Shown here piece after piece: positions 1-6,948 of a stretch of DNA of 35,033 nucleotides. The stretch's first letter is position 1, and every line of letters starts with the position of its first letter. The notes under the pieces are model-generated. The model searched no databases. It saw nothing but the letters and a program-made list of their open reading frames with translations, and was not told the DNA's origin. The DNA comes from a virus, in the IMG/VR virus record IMGVR_UViG_3300046463_000297, positions 1 to 35,033 of that record; one strand, written 5' to 3'. The position numbers and the translations under genes were made by a program.

Positions 1-190
1 TCGCCGCGCGCGTGAGTGCGATCGCGCTCAGAATGAGACCTTGGAGCCAGAGCGCGACCCATGCCGTACCCTCGCCGATGGCGCGGAGAACCGAGCCGAT
101 GACGAAGTTCACGAGAGTCGAAGCCGCGCCCTGCACCGTCGTCGCGAACCCGGTGAGGATTTGCGTGAAGGATTGTGTATTGACGCTCAT
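1..190 (-). CDS. Baseplate J-like protein, N-terminal part (runs off the left edge)
   Basis: Only the first 63 codons are inside the window; the reading frame is open to base 1. The N-terminus reads like the family, with SFTQILTGF near the start, then VIGSVLRAIGEG and VALWLQGLILS at about residues 31-56, which is the usual opening helix pair of baseplate J / Mu gp47 proteins. These form the wedge of the contractile-tail baseplate. The ATG at 190-188 overlaps the stop of the upstream gpW-like gene in an ATGA, so the two are probably translationally coupled. Position at the end of the baseplate cluster agrees with Mu gene order. Fairly sure. Confidence 0.8.
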   Translation of the reverse strand, partial: MSVNTQSFTQILTGFATTVQGAASTLVNFVIGSVLRAIGEGTAWVALWLQGLILSAIALTRAA

Positions 191-585
191 CGGTTGATGT
201 CGAAGGAAAGAAGTTCGGTTTCGCCGGTTATGACGTCGGCGTACTGGATATTCACGGTCGCGCCGTTGTTAAACGGGATGACATCGATCACCGGCGCCGG
301 CGTGCGCGCGACGCCAGGGAATGAAACGACGATGCTGCGCACGAGCGCGCGAATCTCGTTCACGTTGAGCGTGCTACCGATGCGCCGCGGCAGCGATGCG
401 CCGAAGTCGGGATGATCCGAGTAATCGGCTGTCGCAAGCGGGTTGCCGGCGCGGTCGAAGAGGGCGGCGTTCGTGAGCAAGCCGCGCAAGATTTGTTGCT
501 GCGTCGTGTCGGTTGAGTTCGCAAGCGCGAGGTCGCCCGAGGGGGAGACGTTTAGGTCATTCCCCCAATAATGAAACACGTCCAT
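187..585 (-). CDS. Baseplate protein of the gpW/gp25 (Mu gp46) type
   Basis: A 132-aa protein starting MDVFHYWGNDL. It has the gp25-like layout: a loop and helix with QQILRGLLTN (residues 28-37), the segment HPDFGASLPRRIG where the family carries its conserved glycines, then a helix (NVNEIRALVRSIV) and a beta-rich end. Family members form part of the baseplate wedge. I chose the ATG at 585; the frame is open further upstream, but that stretch is arginine-rich shadow sequence over the spike gene. It lies 4 bases after the spike gene and overlaps the J gene by ATGA. Confidence 0.78.
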   Translation of the reverse strand: MDVFHYWGNDLNVSPSGDLALANSTDTTQQQILRGLLTNAALFDRAGNPLATADYSDHPDFGASLPRRIGSTLNVNEIRALVRSIVVSFPGVARTPAPVIDVIPFNNGATVNIQYADVITGETELLSFDINR

Positions 586-589
586 GCGG

Positions 590-1222
590 TTATTCCTGCT
601 GAGTCGGCGCGTTCGATGTGACAGTCGACCCGCCGGATTGAACGCCCGTAACCGGGTGCGTGTGACCGTTGTAGATCGATCGCATTTGCGACATCGTGTG
701 CGAGTTAGACGCGGTGTTGTCTTGAATGTCGGCCTTGCTCGTGACGTTCTGATTGACGTTGAGCGTGTGATCCATCTGCACCGGGCCGACGAAGTGATGT
801 TGCGTCGCCGTGTAGGTGATGCTCGACGTCGCGGTGACGGTAATCGTGCCGTCGCCGTTGAACTTGAGCGCGCTGCCACTTTTGTGCACGATGTACGTGT
901 CGCCAGAAGGAACCGCCGGCGGCACATTCACGTTCGAAAAGAACCGCCCGAGGATGCGCGGTGCGGCCGGGTTCGACTCACTGAACGCGACCTGCACCAT
1001 ATCGCCCAGGTTCGGGCCGCACACGATTCCGAAGCCGTTGCCGACGCCGATCGCGCCAAGCGGAATCCAGCCGGCAACCTCAACACCTTCAGGCTGAATC
1101 GTGACCTTTACTGCGTGCTTCGCCGGGTCGTATGACGTGATGATTCCGGTCAGCGGCTTCGAGAGGTCGAGCATCGCGAGCGCCGCGCGCTGACTCATCG
1201 CGTTAGCGAGATGGCGCCCCAT
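590..1222 (-). CDS. Baseplate spike protein, gpV / Mu gp45-like
   Basis: A 210-aa protein with an N-terminal OB-fold-like part (GIITSYDPAKHAVKVTI, about residues 25-41) and a repetitive beta-helical C-terminus. The tip contains GHTHP (residues 186-190), the HxH motif that binds iron at the apex of phage P2 gpV-type spikes. The protein would form the central membrane-piercing spike under the hub. The start at 1222 gives a TGATG overlap with the stop of the gp44-like hub gene; the frame extends upstream but only antiparallel to that gene. Gene order (hub, spike, gpW, J) supports the call. Confidence 0.82.
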   Translation of the reverse strand: MGRHLANAMSQRAALAMLDLSKPLTGIITSYDPAKHAVKVTIQPEGVEVAGWIPLGAIGVGNGFGIVCGPNLGDMVQVAFSESNPAAPRILGRFFSNVNVPPAVPSGDTYIVHKSGSALKFNGDGTITVTATSSITYTATQHHFVGPVQMDHTLNVNQNVTSKADIQDNTASNSHTMSQMRSIYNGHTHPVTGVQSGGSTVTSNAPTQQE

Positions 1223-2352
1223 CAGGTTAGCTCCTGGGTGTCGGGTGAATGATTCTTCGCGCTGACGGTCAGCGTGTAGCCGCTGTCGAAACTCAGCGCG
1301 CGCCGCAGCGAATCGGGGTAGTAGGTCTGATCGAACGCCGTGCCAGTGCCGACGAGTTGAACGAGGCTTGCGACCGTCAGCGCGTCGTTTCCCGCGGCGG
1401 GAATCGTGAACTCGCAACGCATCTCGTGTTGAATGATCTGCGCGTACTTCGCTTGCGCGAACTGCAAGACCTTTTCCTGCGTCAGATTCGGGACGCTGTA
1501 ATAGTAGGTTTGCGATCCGCTGCCGATTTGCGAGGCGCCCGGCTTGACCGCCGTTTGCTTGTTCGGCGGATAAGTTGTCGTGAACGTCTTTTGCGCGGCG
1601 TCATTCCACGACCGCACGACGACGACGATTCCTTTCGATACCGTCAGCGCGCGTTCGAGCTTGAGCGCTTCGACGTTGCTGCGCGAGTAGCCGGTTTCGC
1701 TATCGGGCGGCGTCCAGGTGACGAGGAACGGCGTGACGCTCGCCGGGTCCGGCTTCGGCTGAAAGTTGAGCGTCTGACCGCTGACCCATACGTAAAACTG
1801 CTCGTTGCGCGCGAGCTCGCAGAGCAAATCCCATTCGGTGCGCGCCGCGGTCATCTTCTCGTGATCGATTTCGTAAAACTTGCCGGCGAGCGTTTTAGTC
1901 GCGGCGATGTTGGCTTTCATGCCGTGTCGATCGGCGAGGATTTGCGCGATCTGTGACGCGGTTTTGTTCTGGAATTTTTCCGTCGTCTTCGAATCGATTA
2001 AAACTCGGGTGAGGTCGCGACCGGATATGTGCACCGTGCCGGCGACTGGATCGTATTCGAGCGCGTCGACCTGCCCGTAAATGAGCGAGGTCAGTTCTTC
2101 GGCCGTCCAGTTCAAGCCGTCCGCAGGGATGCCCGCGAATATCTCAACGAAAATTTCGGTCTGACTCGTGATCCACGCGAGACTACGGTCGGCCGGCAGT
2201 TTGTTCGCGGCGAACGTGACGGAAAATGTGTCGGCGCTCAGGAAATTGTTGTTGTCAACTTCGAACGCCGTCCATCCCTTGATCGGCGAAAGAGTTCCGC
2301 CCTTCGTCGCCAACTTCACCGCGCCGCGTACCGCCTGGGCGGTGTTAGGCAC
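1222..2352 (-). CDS. Baseplate hub protein, gpD / Mu gp44-like
   Basis: A 376-aa protein with a GTG start (GTG CCT AAC). The family (phage late control D, gp27-like hub) forms the ring that joins tail tube to spike. Family-like features seen are the early beta-rich tube-like domain, the segment VDALEYDPVAGTVHISGRDL (about residues 93-112) and the LIDSKTTEKFQNKTASQIA helix-rich stretch that follows. The N-terminus overlaps the LysM gene by 8 bases and the C-terminus overlaps the spike start. Its place between a LysM protein and the spike is the same as in Mu-like and P2-like tails. Confidence 0.75.
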   Translation of the reverse strand: MPNTAQAVRGAVKLATKGGTLSPIKGWTAFEVDNNNFLSADTFSVTFAANKLPADRSLAWITSQTEIFVEIFAGIPADGLNWTAEELTSLIYGQVDALEYDPVAGTVHISGRDLTRVLIDSKTTEKFQNKTASQIAQILADRHGMKANIAATKTLAGKFYEIDHEKMTAARTEWDLLCELARNEQFYVWVSGQTLNFQPKPDPASVTPFLVTWTPPDSETGYSRSNVEALKLERALTVSKGIVVVVRSWNDAAQKTFTTTYPPNKQTAVKPGASQIGSGSQTYYYSVPNLTQEKVLQFAQAKYAQIIQHEMRCEFTIPAAGNDALTVASLVQLVGTGTAFDQTYYPDSLRRALSFDSGYTLTVSAKNHSPDTQELT

Positions 2353-3298
2353 TTAGAATCCCTCCTGAATCGTCGGTGTATGGCGGAATCGTGATCGCCT
2401 GATTGCCGCTGATGTTCGTGTCGCCGCCGAGCTGCGGGTTCGCCTTCTGCAACGCCGTCCAGCCGCTCACCTTGCCGTAATACTTCGAGGCGAGGTCGAA
2501 GAGCGAGCCGCCGGAGACTTGAACGGTTTTCACACCACTGTTTATCTGCCCGACGTTCGAACCCATGCGCCCGAGCACGCTGTTCAGGTTCACGAGCGCG
2601 GCTTGATTCGTCATCGCGTTGATTTGCGTGCTGAGTTTCGCGACGTTCGTCGACAGCGGGTTATTCGGCAGAATGCCGCCGAGCGTCGTGACGCTCATCA
2701 GCGTGTTTTCGGTCGACGAAATCAAAACCTTAACCTCCGAGCGCACGGCGTTGAGCGGTTGCAAAACGCTGTTGAGCGTGCTTTTCGCCGCGCTCGCGAA
2801 CGACGAAACGGCGCTAATCGCCGAGCCTAGCGACGCCATCGGCGCGGCGAGCGAAGGAAAGCCCGACGCCAGCGTGTTCGCGGTCGAGAGGTCGCCGTTC
2901 ATCAGGTCGTCGATCGTCGGCACTGCGCCGCCGCCGTCGTCGTTCAGATAGTCTTGAACGACCGTGCATGAGATGCGGTAGGGAATCTGATAGTCGCGCT
3001 GATAGTCCGCTTCGAACTCGGTGATGACGACTTTGTAAAGGAACTCGGACCACGACAGCGTGAGCGGCAAGCCGTCGTCGTGCATCGACTTCAGCGTGAG
3101 CGCGCGATCGAGCGCCGTCGTGCCGACGAGCCAGCCGGACCAGTCGAGCGGCGCGTGATCGGCGCCGAGCATGTCGACCTGTCGAGCGCCGCCGACCAGC
3201 CGGTGAACGATCGCCTGATGCCGCGACCGAACGTTGATGTGTTCGGGGATTTCGTACTCAGTGAATACGAAATCGCCCAAGGTGAGAACGGTCGCCAT
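2345..3298 (-). CDS. Tail/baseplate hub protein with C-terminal LysM domain
   Basis: A 317-aa protein. The N-terminal about 120 residues (starting MATVLTLGDFVFTEYEIP) resemble the N-terminal domain of Mu gpN / 'DNA circulation' type tail proteins. The middle is Ser/Ala-rich and helical. The end, about residues 260-310, is a LysM domain (SLFDLASKYYG, then WTALQKANPQL and AITIPPY), as in gp53/gpX-type baseplate proteins that bind peptidoglycan or act as structural connectors. It lies right after the tape measure gene and overlaps its stop. The exact structural role is inferred from position. Confidence 0.65.
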   Translation of the reverse strand: MATVLTLGDFVFTEYEIPEHINVRSRHQAIVHRLVGGARQVDMLGADHAPLDWSGWLVGTTALDRALTLKSMHDDGLPLTLSWSEFLYKVVITEFEADYQRDYQIPYRISCTVVQDYLNDDGGGAVPTIDDLMNGDLSTANTLASGFPSLAAPMASLGSAISAVSSFASAAKSTLNSVLQPLNAVRSEVKVLISSTENTLMSVTTLGGILPNNPLSTNVAKLSTQINAMTNQAALVNLNSVLGRMGSNVGQINSGVKTVQVSGGSLFDLASKYYGKVSGWTALQKANPQLGGDTNISGNQAITIPPYTDDSGGILSA

Positions 3299-5211
3299 TA
3301 GTAAGCCATCCCTGCGGACGCTTGTCCGAACGTGAAATCGAAGGTGTTCGAGTGACCCGGCGCGCTCGCAGCCTTCGCCATTTGCTTGGACAGCACTTCA
3401 CCAACCTTCTTCGAGTCGAGATAGACGTCGCCTTGCTTGCCGCCCGAGCCAGATTGCGCGGCGGTTTTGATGTGCGACGATGCGCCGTGCCACGCTGCGG
3501 AATAGGCTCGATCTGCGTCCGTCGCTTGGCTTTCGGTTTTGACGTGGGACGATGCGCCATGCCACGCCGCGTAATAGGCGCGGTCCGCATCCGTCGCCCG
3601 GCTTTCTGCGGGCGGCGCATTGCCGGCCTTGTCGCCGCCGGTCAGGAAATCAGGAAGGAACGACCTCACTTTCGCCCACATGCCCGAGACAATCTCGACC
3701 ACATAGGAGGCGAACGACGTGAACCCGCTTTTGATGTCGCCCCAAAAGCCGACGAGAAGACCCGCGACGACCGGAATCACGACCATCGCCGCAGCGATGC
3801 CGGCGGTCAATGCGCCGCCGATAATGCCGCCGAGCATCACGAGCGTTCCGCCCACGACCGCGACGACGCCGCCGACGACGAGCAGCGCGGCAAAGAGCGC
3901 CGCCGCAACTGCGATCGCCTTCACCAGGCCGGGATTGTTCTTCGTGAACGACTCGACGCCGCTCAGAACCTTGTTGAACGCATCCATGCCGCGATTCACG
4001 ATCGGCAAAACGTGCTCGCCGATGTTCGTCAGAATCTTTTCCCACGATGCGGCGGCGGTTTGCTTCTTGCCGTCGAACGTGTTCATCAGCGTTTGATACG
4101 CCGGATTGATGCCCTTTTGCTGCGCGACCGCGTGCTCTGAGTCGAGCAGCGTCTTACGGTTGCGATCGACCTGCGAATACAGCATGCCGCCAGTTCGCCC
4201 GAACAACTTGACGTTGTAATTGTCGCGATCGGCTTGGGTCTTGAGACCCATCTTGTCGTACATCGGGCGCACGAACTTTTCATACCATTCGGCCGGGTCT
4301 TGCTGAAGCAATTCACCGCCCGCGAGCAGGCCTTTCGACTGAATGTTCGCGACGCCGCCGTGCGGGTTGAACTTGACGTTCTGCCCGTTCCACAAACCCG
4401 AGTTGATGAGTTCGTGCACGATCTGATTCGGCAACTTGATATTGCCGTTCAGCCGGTTGTATGCCGTCATCAGCGCCGTACCGGCTGACGTGCCTTTCAT
4501 CGAACCCATGATAGGTTCAAGCTTCGAGAGGCCGGAGTCGGTGAGGTTGAGCGCCGAGACGCCGCCCCGCGCGAAGAACGCGCGCAAGTCTTCGTATTTG
4601 ATATTGCCCTGCGACGAATTCACCATGCGGTAATACAAATCCGCTCGCCGGTTGAATTCGGTCGCGCTATGCAAGCCGCCGGTTTCTTCGATCGCGCGCA
4701 GAAAGTTCATCTCGTCCGCGTGCGACATTTCCTTGCCGCTCGCCTTCGACAGCACGGCGAGTTTCGAGAGCGTCGGCGCCGCGAGCTTTGCGCCTTCGAG
4801 CGCCGCGCTGCCGGTGAGGCCCGATTCCCGAAACACGCCTTGCGCTTCGGTCATCTTTTTGAGGTTTTCGACATACGACGAGCCGGCGATGTTCATGTTC
4901 TTAGCGAACTCGAACGCCTCCTGATTTTGCTTGTCGCTCATGCCGAACAAGCTAAAATTGGCTTTCGCTTTCTCCCACTTCGACGCGGCATCAATGGCGG
5001 GCTTCAGCGAGGCCGCGATCGAAAGCCCCAGGCCGATTGCGATCGTTCCGCCGAAAGCGGCTTTGCTCGCGCCGCTCATGTTTCGAATCGAGCGCTGAAG
5101 GCGTTGCACCGTGCCTTCAACGTGCGAAAACTCACGCGCCATCTGCATTAAGCCGTGCGATACTCCATTGACGAGCGAGATGCGCACGCCAATTTTAAAG
5201 GCTTCATACAT
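3298..5211 (-). CDS. Tail tape measure protein
   Basis: At 637 aa this is the longest protein in the window. It has an N-terminal coiled-coil and Ala/Gly-rich segment (FSHVEGTVQRLQRSIRNMSG, about residues 28-47). A strongly hydrophobic stretch of about 65 residues (starting near AIAVAAALFAALLVV) could span membranes several times during DNA ejection, a hallmark of tape measures. The C-terminal part carries a 24-residue tandem duplication (separate entry). An AGGA ribosome site lies 8 bases before the ATG at 5211. Its length would predict a tail of roughly 95 nm by the usual 1.5 angstrom per residue rule. Confidence 0.85.
   Translation of the reverse strand: MYEAFKIGVRISLVNGVSHGLMQMAREFSHVEGTVQRLQRSIRNMSGASKAAFGGTIAIGLGLSIAASLKPAIDAASKWEKAKANFSLFGMSDKQNQEAFEFAKNMNIAGSSYVENLKKMTEAQGVFRESGLTGSAALEGAKLAAPTLSKLAVLSKASGKEMSHADEMNFLRAIEETGGLHSATEFNRRADLYYRMVNSSQGNIKYEDLRAFFARGGVSALNLTDSGLSKLEPIMGSMKGTSAGTALMTAYNRLNGNIKLPNQIVHELINSGLWNGQNVKFNPHGGVANIQSKGLLAGGELLQQDPAEWYEKFVRPMYDKMGLKTQADRDNYNVKLFGRTGGMLYSQVDRNRKTLLDSEHAVAQQKGINPAYQTLMNTFDGKKQTAAASWEKILTNIGEHVLPIVNRGMDAFNKVLSGVESFTKNNPGLVKAIAVAAALFAALLVVGGVVAVVGGTLVMLGGIIGGALTAGIAAAMVVIPVVAGLLVGFWGDIKSGFTSFASYVVEIVSGMWAKVRSFLPDFLTGGDKAGNAPPAESRATDADRAYYAAWHGASSHVKTESQATDADRAYSAAWHGASSHIKTAAQSGSGGKQGDVYLDSKKVGEVLSKQMAKAASAPGHSNTFDFTFGQASAGMAY
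3463..3606 (-). repeat. 72-bp tandem duplication inside the tape measure gene
   Basis: Residues 536-559 and 560-583 of the tape measure protein are near-identical copies of a 24-residue unit, ES-x-ATDADRAY-x-AAWHGASSH-x-KT, with three differences (R/Q, Y/S, V/I). The DNA copies have diverged at synonymous sites, so the duplication is not brand new. Confidence 0.85.
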
Positions 5212-5419
5212 GAGAAAATCCTATAGGTTTCGACTCCATGAATTCGCGGCGGATCGGTTCTCATTCGTCCAATACCCGAACGTGCGGCGCGTCGATGCGC
5301 GAAGCGCGCCGACCCTGGCGAAGCGTGCCGCCGCCGCTGTCGCGCTCGCGGTCATCGTGCCGCCCGCGTTCGCGCTGTTGTTCGTGCTGACGTATGTCGT
5401 CGCGAAGGCGTTTAGCTGA
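5210..5419 (+). CDS. Small single-span membrane protein on the opposite strand of the tail operon
   Basis: A 69-aa protein, MRKSYRFRLHEF at the N-terminus, then a basic stretch and a clear transmembrane helix (AAAAVALAVIVPPAFALLFV and on) with a short end. Codons have the G/C-ending bias of the phage genes, and the hydrophobic run is not what an antisense shadow would give. It fills the 200-bp gap between the minor tail gene and tape measure, where the minus strand has no better frame than a 44-codon one. AAAGG lies 9 bases before the ATG. Its ATG overlaps the tape measure ATG head to head, and its end overlaps the minor tail gene tail to tail. Function unknown. Confidence 0.55.
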   Translation: MRKSYRFRLHEFAADRFSFVQYPNVRRVDARSAPTLAKRAAAAVALAVIVPPAFALLFVLTYVVAKAFS

Positions 5420-5903
5420 TTTCGCGAGACGTCATTTGCGTACTCACGTCGACGCCTTCACCGAGAAAGCCGGAGACGAACGCGCGCCCGAGTAGGCGCT
5501 TGATCCATTCCTCGTTGTGAAGCACCGCCGGCCCGAGGAAAGGGCGGGGCGGGATTTTATTGGTCCCGAGTTCCTGATATACCGCGACGTCGGACTCGGA
5601 GCCGATCACCGCCTCTGTGCGGTTGTGTGCCGCCTTGATCGACTCGCGCAAATCGCCGGAGCGCAGCAGCGGGTCGTTCTCTGTGAATCCCTTGCGAACG
5701 CGATCATCTTTCGTCGCGTCAGCGAGTTCCGGCCATGCTTCAAAATGGCCGATTGCCGGCTGATAGTGGCCTAATTCCTCGCGCGCGGTGTCGCGCACGC
5801 GTTGAGCGACCGTTTCAAGCCCCGATTGCATTGCAAACGCGACAGCCGCATCGCGCGAGAGCAAGTGGGCCGCGAATGAGCCGAGACTGTTGAATGTGCG
5901 CAT
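5412..5903 (-). CDS. Minor tail / virion morphogenesis protein (HK97 gp10-like)
   Basis: A 163-aa protein whose ATG directly follows the TAA of the frameshifted chaperone. The segments AREELGHYQPAIG, then DPLLRSGDLRESI and YQELGTNKIPPRPFLGPA (about residues 110-130) are the pattern seen in phage head-tail or tail-completion proteins of the HK97 gp10 / virion morphogenesis group (L-R-x-SG, then 'ELG... PPRPFL.PA'). Its place between chaperone and tape measure is unusual for that group, which usually lies near the neck. Structural call good, exact role open. Confidence 0.65.
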   Translation of the reverse strand: MRTFNSLGSFAAHLLSRDAAVAFAMQSGLETVAQRVRDTAREELGHYQPAIGHFEAWPELADATKDDRVRKGFTENDPLLRSGDLRESIKAAHNRTEAVIGSESDVAVYQELGTNKIPPRPFLGPAVLHNEEWIKRLLGRAFVSGFLGEGVDVSTQMTSREIS

Positions 5904-6460
5904 TTACTCTTTCTCGAATTCCATGCGCTCGTAGTTGAATTTATTGCCTTCGAACTCCGAGAACACGATTGAAAAAGCCGTCCGCGTCGCGTCGTCAACA
6001 GAGAACGCGACGTCGAACGGCACGCCATTCCGAACCAACCAGAGCGCTTCGCGAACCGCAACGGAGCGCGCTAGTTTTTTACTTCGGCCTTCTGCTCGTC
6101 GGGCGATTCGCCGCCGAAGTTCTCCGCGACGGCTTGCATGACCGCGGTCACACCTTCTTCGTCGAGGCGCGTGATAATCGCTTCGATTTCGCGTTCGGTG
6201 TTCGGGTAGTTGACCGCGACGCCATTGATCGAGGTCACGAAGGTGATTGGGATCACCATGCCGACGTAGACCTGATTTTTTGCCGCTTCGCCGAGAATCT
6301 TCACGAGCCGGAACTGCGACAGAACGCCCGGCTTCTTCAGCGTCACCGTCAGGCCGTTCGCCGTGTCGATCGTGACCGCTTCGGCGGCTTTCTTCACGAG
6401 TTCTTTCGAAGGGGTATCGGCGGGTGCCGCTGCTTTCTTTCGGACGTTGACTGTCGTCAT
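5904..6460 (-). CDS. Tail assembly chaperone, long form (gpG-T type, by -1 frameshift)
   Basis: If ribosomes slip back one base on A AAA AAC (6074-6080), the 129-aa chaperone is extended by 56 residues, beginning LARSVAVREALWLV and ending YERMEFEKE, to 185 aa. The stop TAA lies at 5906-5904 and the minor tail gene ATG follows at once. The extension has no start codon or ribosome site of its own, is in phage-like codons, and occupies the only sensible frame in this stretch. Long and short chaperones coat the tape measure protein while the tube polymerises. The family is known to use this frameshift in lambda (G/GT), P2 (E/E') and Mu-like tails. Confidence 0.82.
6071..6460 (-). CDS. Tail assembly chaperone, short form (gpG type)
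   Basis: A 129-aa protein starting MTTVNVRKKAAAP, with a Lys/Ala-rich N-terminus and a mixed alpha/beta core (LTVTLKKPGVLSQFRLVKIL at about residues 37-56). It ends in VKN followed by TAG at 6073-6071, right after the slippery heptamer. It is placed between tail tube and tape measure, as expected for the abundant unshifted chaperone. Most ribosomes should stop here, giving an excess of the short form over the fusion. Confidence 0.82.
   Translation of the reverse strand: MTTVNVRKKAAAPADTPSKELVKKAAEAVTIDTANGLTVTLKKPGVLSQFRLVKILGEAAKNQVYVGMVIPITFVTSINGVAVNYPNTEREIEAIITRLDEEGVTAVMQAVAENFGGESPDEQKAEVKN
6074..6080 (-). other. Programmed -1 ribosomal frameshift site, A AAA AAC
   Basis: On the minus strand the reading is GTA AAA AAC TAG. 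The heptamer A AAA AAC is in the exact X XXY YYZ phase for a -1 slip and sits immediately before the stop of the short chaperone. After the slip the next codons are CTA GCG CGC and the frame stays open for 56 codons. Confidence 0.85.
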
Positions 6461-6476
6461 TTATGTTCCTTGTGGA

Positions 6477-6905
6477 TTAGAGTTTGATGCGCTGTTCTGC
6501 GACGAACGAAAGCTTTTGCTTCACGGTCTTGTCGCCTTCCCAATCGCCGGCATCGTCGAGTTTGAAAATCACGCCGACGAATTGATACTGCGACACGACG
6601 CCGCTCGCTTCGGTGATGGTTTCGGTGATGGTCGACGGCGCGAGGTCGAGACCGGCGTAATAGTTCGCCTCTTCGCTCGCGAAATAGTCGTCGAGCGTCG
6701 AGTCTTGTCGTTCGACTTCGAACGAGCCGGACCAGCCATCAGGGAAGCGAAGGTGACGCGTGCGACCGTCGAGACCCTTCACCTTGACGTCGGTGATGTC
6801 GGGTTTCGCGGTGAATTTGGTAATCAGCGCGAGATTCAATTGACCGGCCGGCGTCTGGATATTCACCGAGAGGTCGCGACCGATAGTAAAGCCGTTGAGC
6901 GGCAT
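6477..6905 (-). CDS. Tail tube protein
   Basis: A 142-aa, beta-rich protein starting MPLNGFTIGRDLSVNI. It follows the sheath gene and precedes the chaperone pair, the fixed position of the major tail tube protein in Mu-like myoviruses. The sequence GLDGRTRHLRFPDGWSGSFE (residues 44-63) fits the family's beta-hairpin region. Copies stack as hexamer rings inside the sheath. A terminator lies between sheath and tube genes, so expression may be separately tuned. Confidence 0.75.
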   Translation of the reverse strand: MPLNGFTIGRDLSVNIQTPAGQLNLALITKFTAKPDITDVKVKGLDGRTRHLRFPDGWSGSFEVERQDSTLDDYFASEEANYYAGLDLAPSTITETITEASGVVSQYQFVGVIFKLDDAGDWEGDKTVKQKLSFVAEQRIKL

Positions 6906-6917
6906 GTTTGAGCCTCA

Positions 6918-6942
6918 AAGAAAAAGCCCGCGCGAGGCGGGC
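6918..6942 (-). terminator. Intrinsic terminator after the sheath gene
   Basis: On the minus strand the stem GCCCGC (6942-6937) pairs with GCGGGC (6931-6926) around a 5-base loop and is followed by a T-rich run, TTTTTCTTT. It starts 7 bases beyond the sheath stop and ends just before the tube gene. Confidence 0.8.
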
Positions 6943-6948
6943 CGGGTT

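Noticed and set aside
5771-6061. A 96-codon minus-strand gene after the chaperone
   Set aside because: Arg/Ser-rich wrong-frame product; the -1 frame continuing from the chaperone explains the same bases better.
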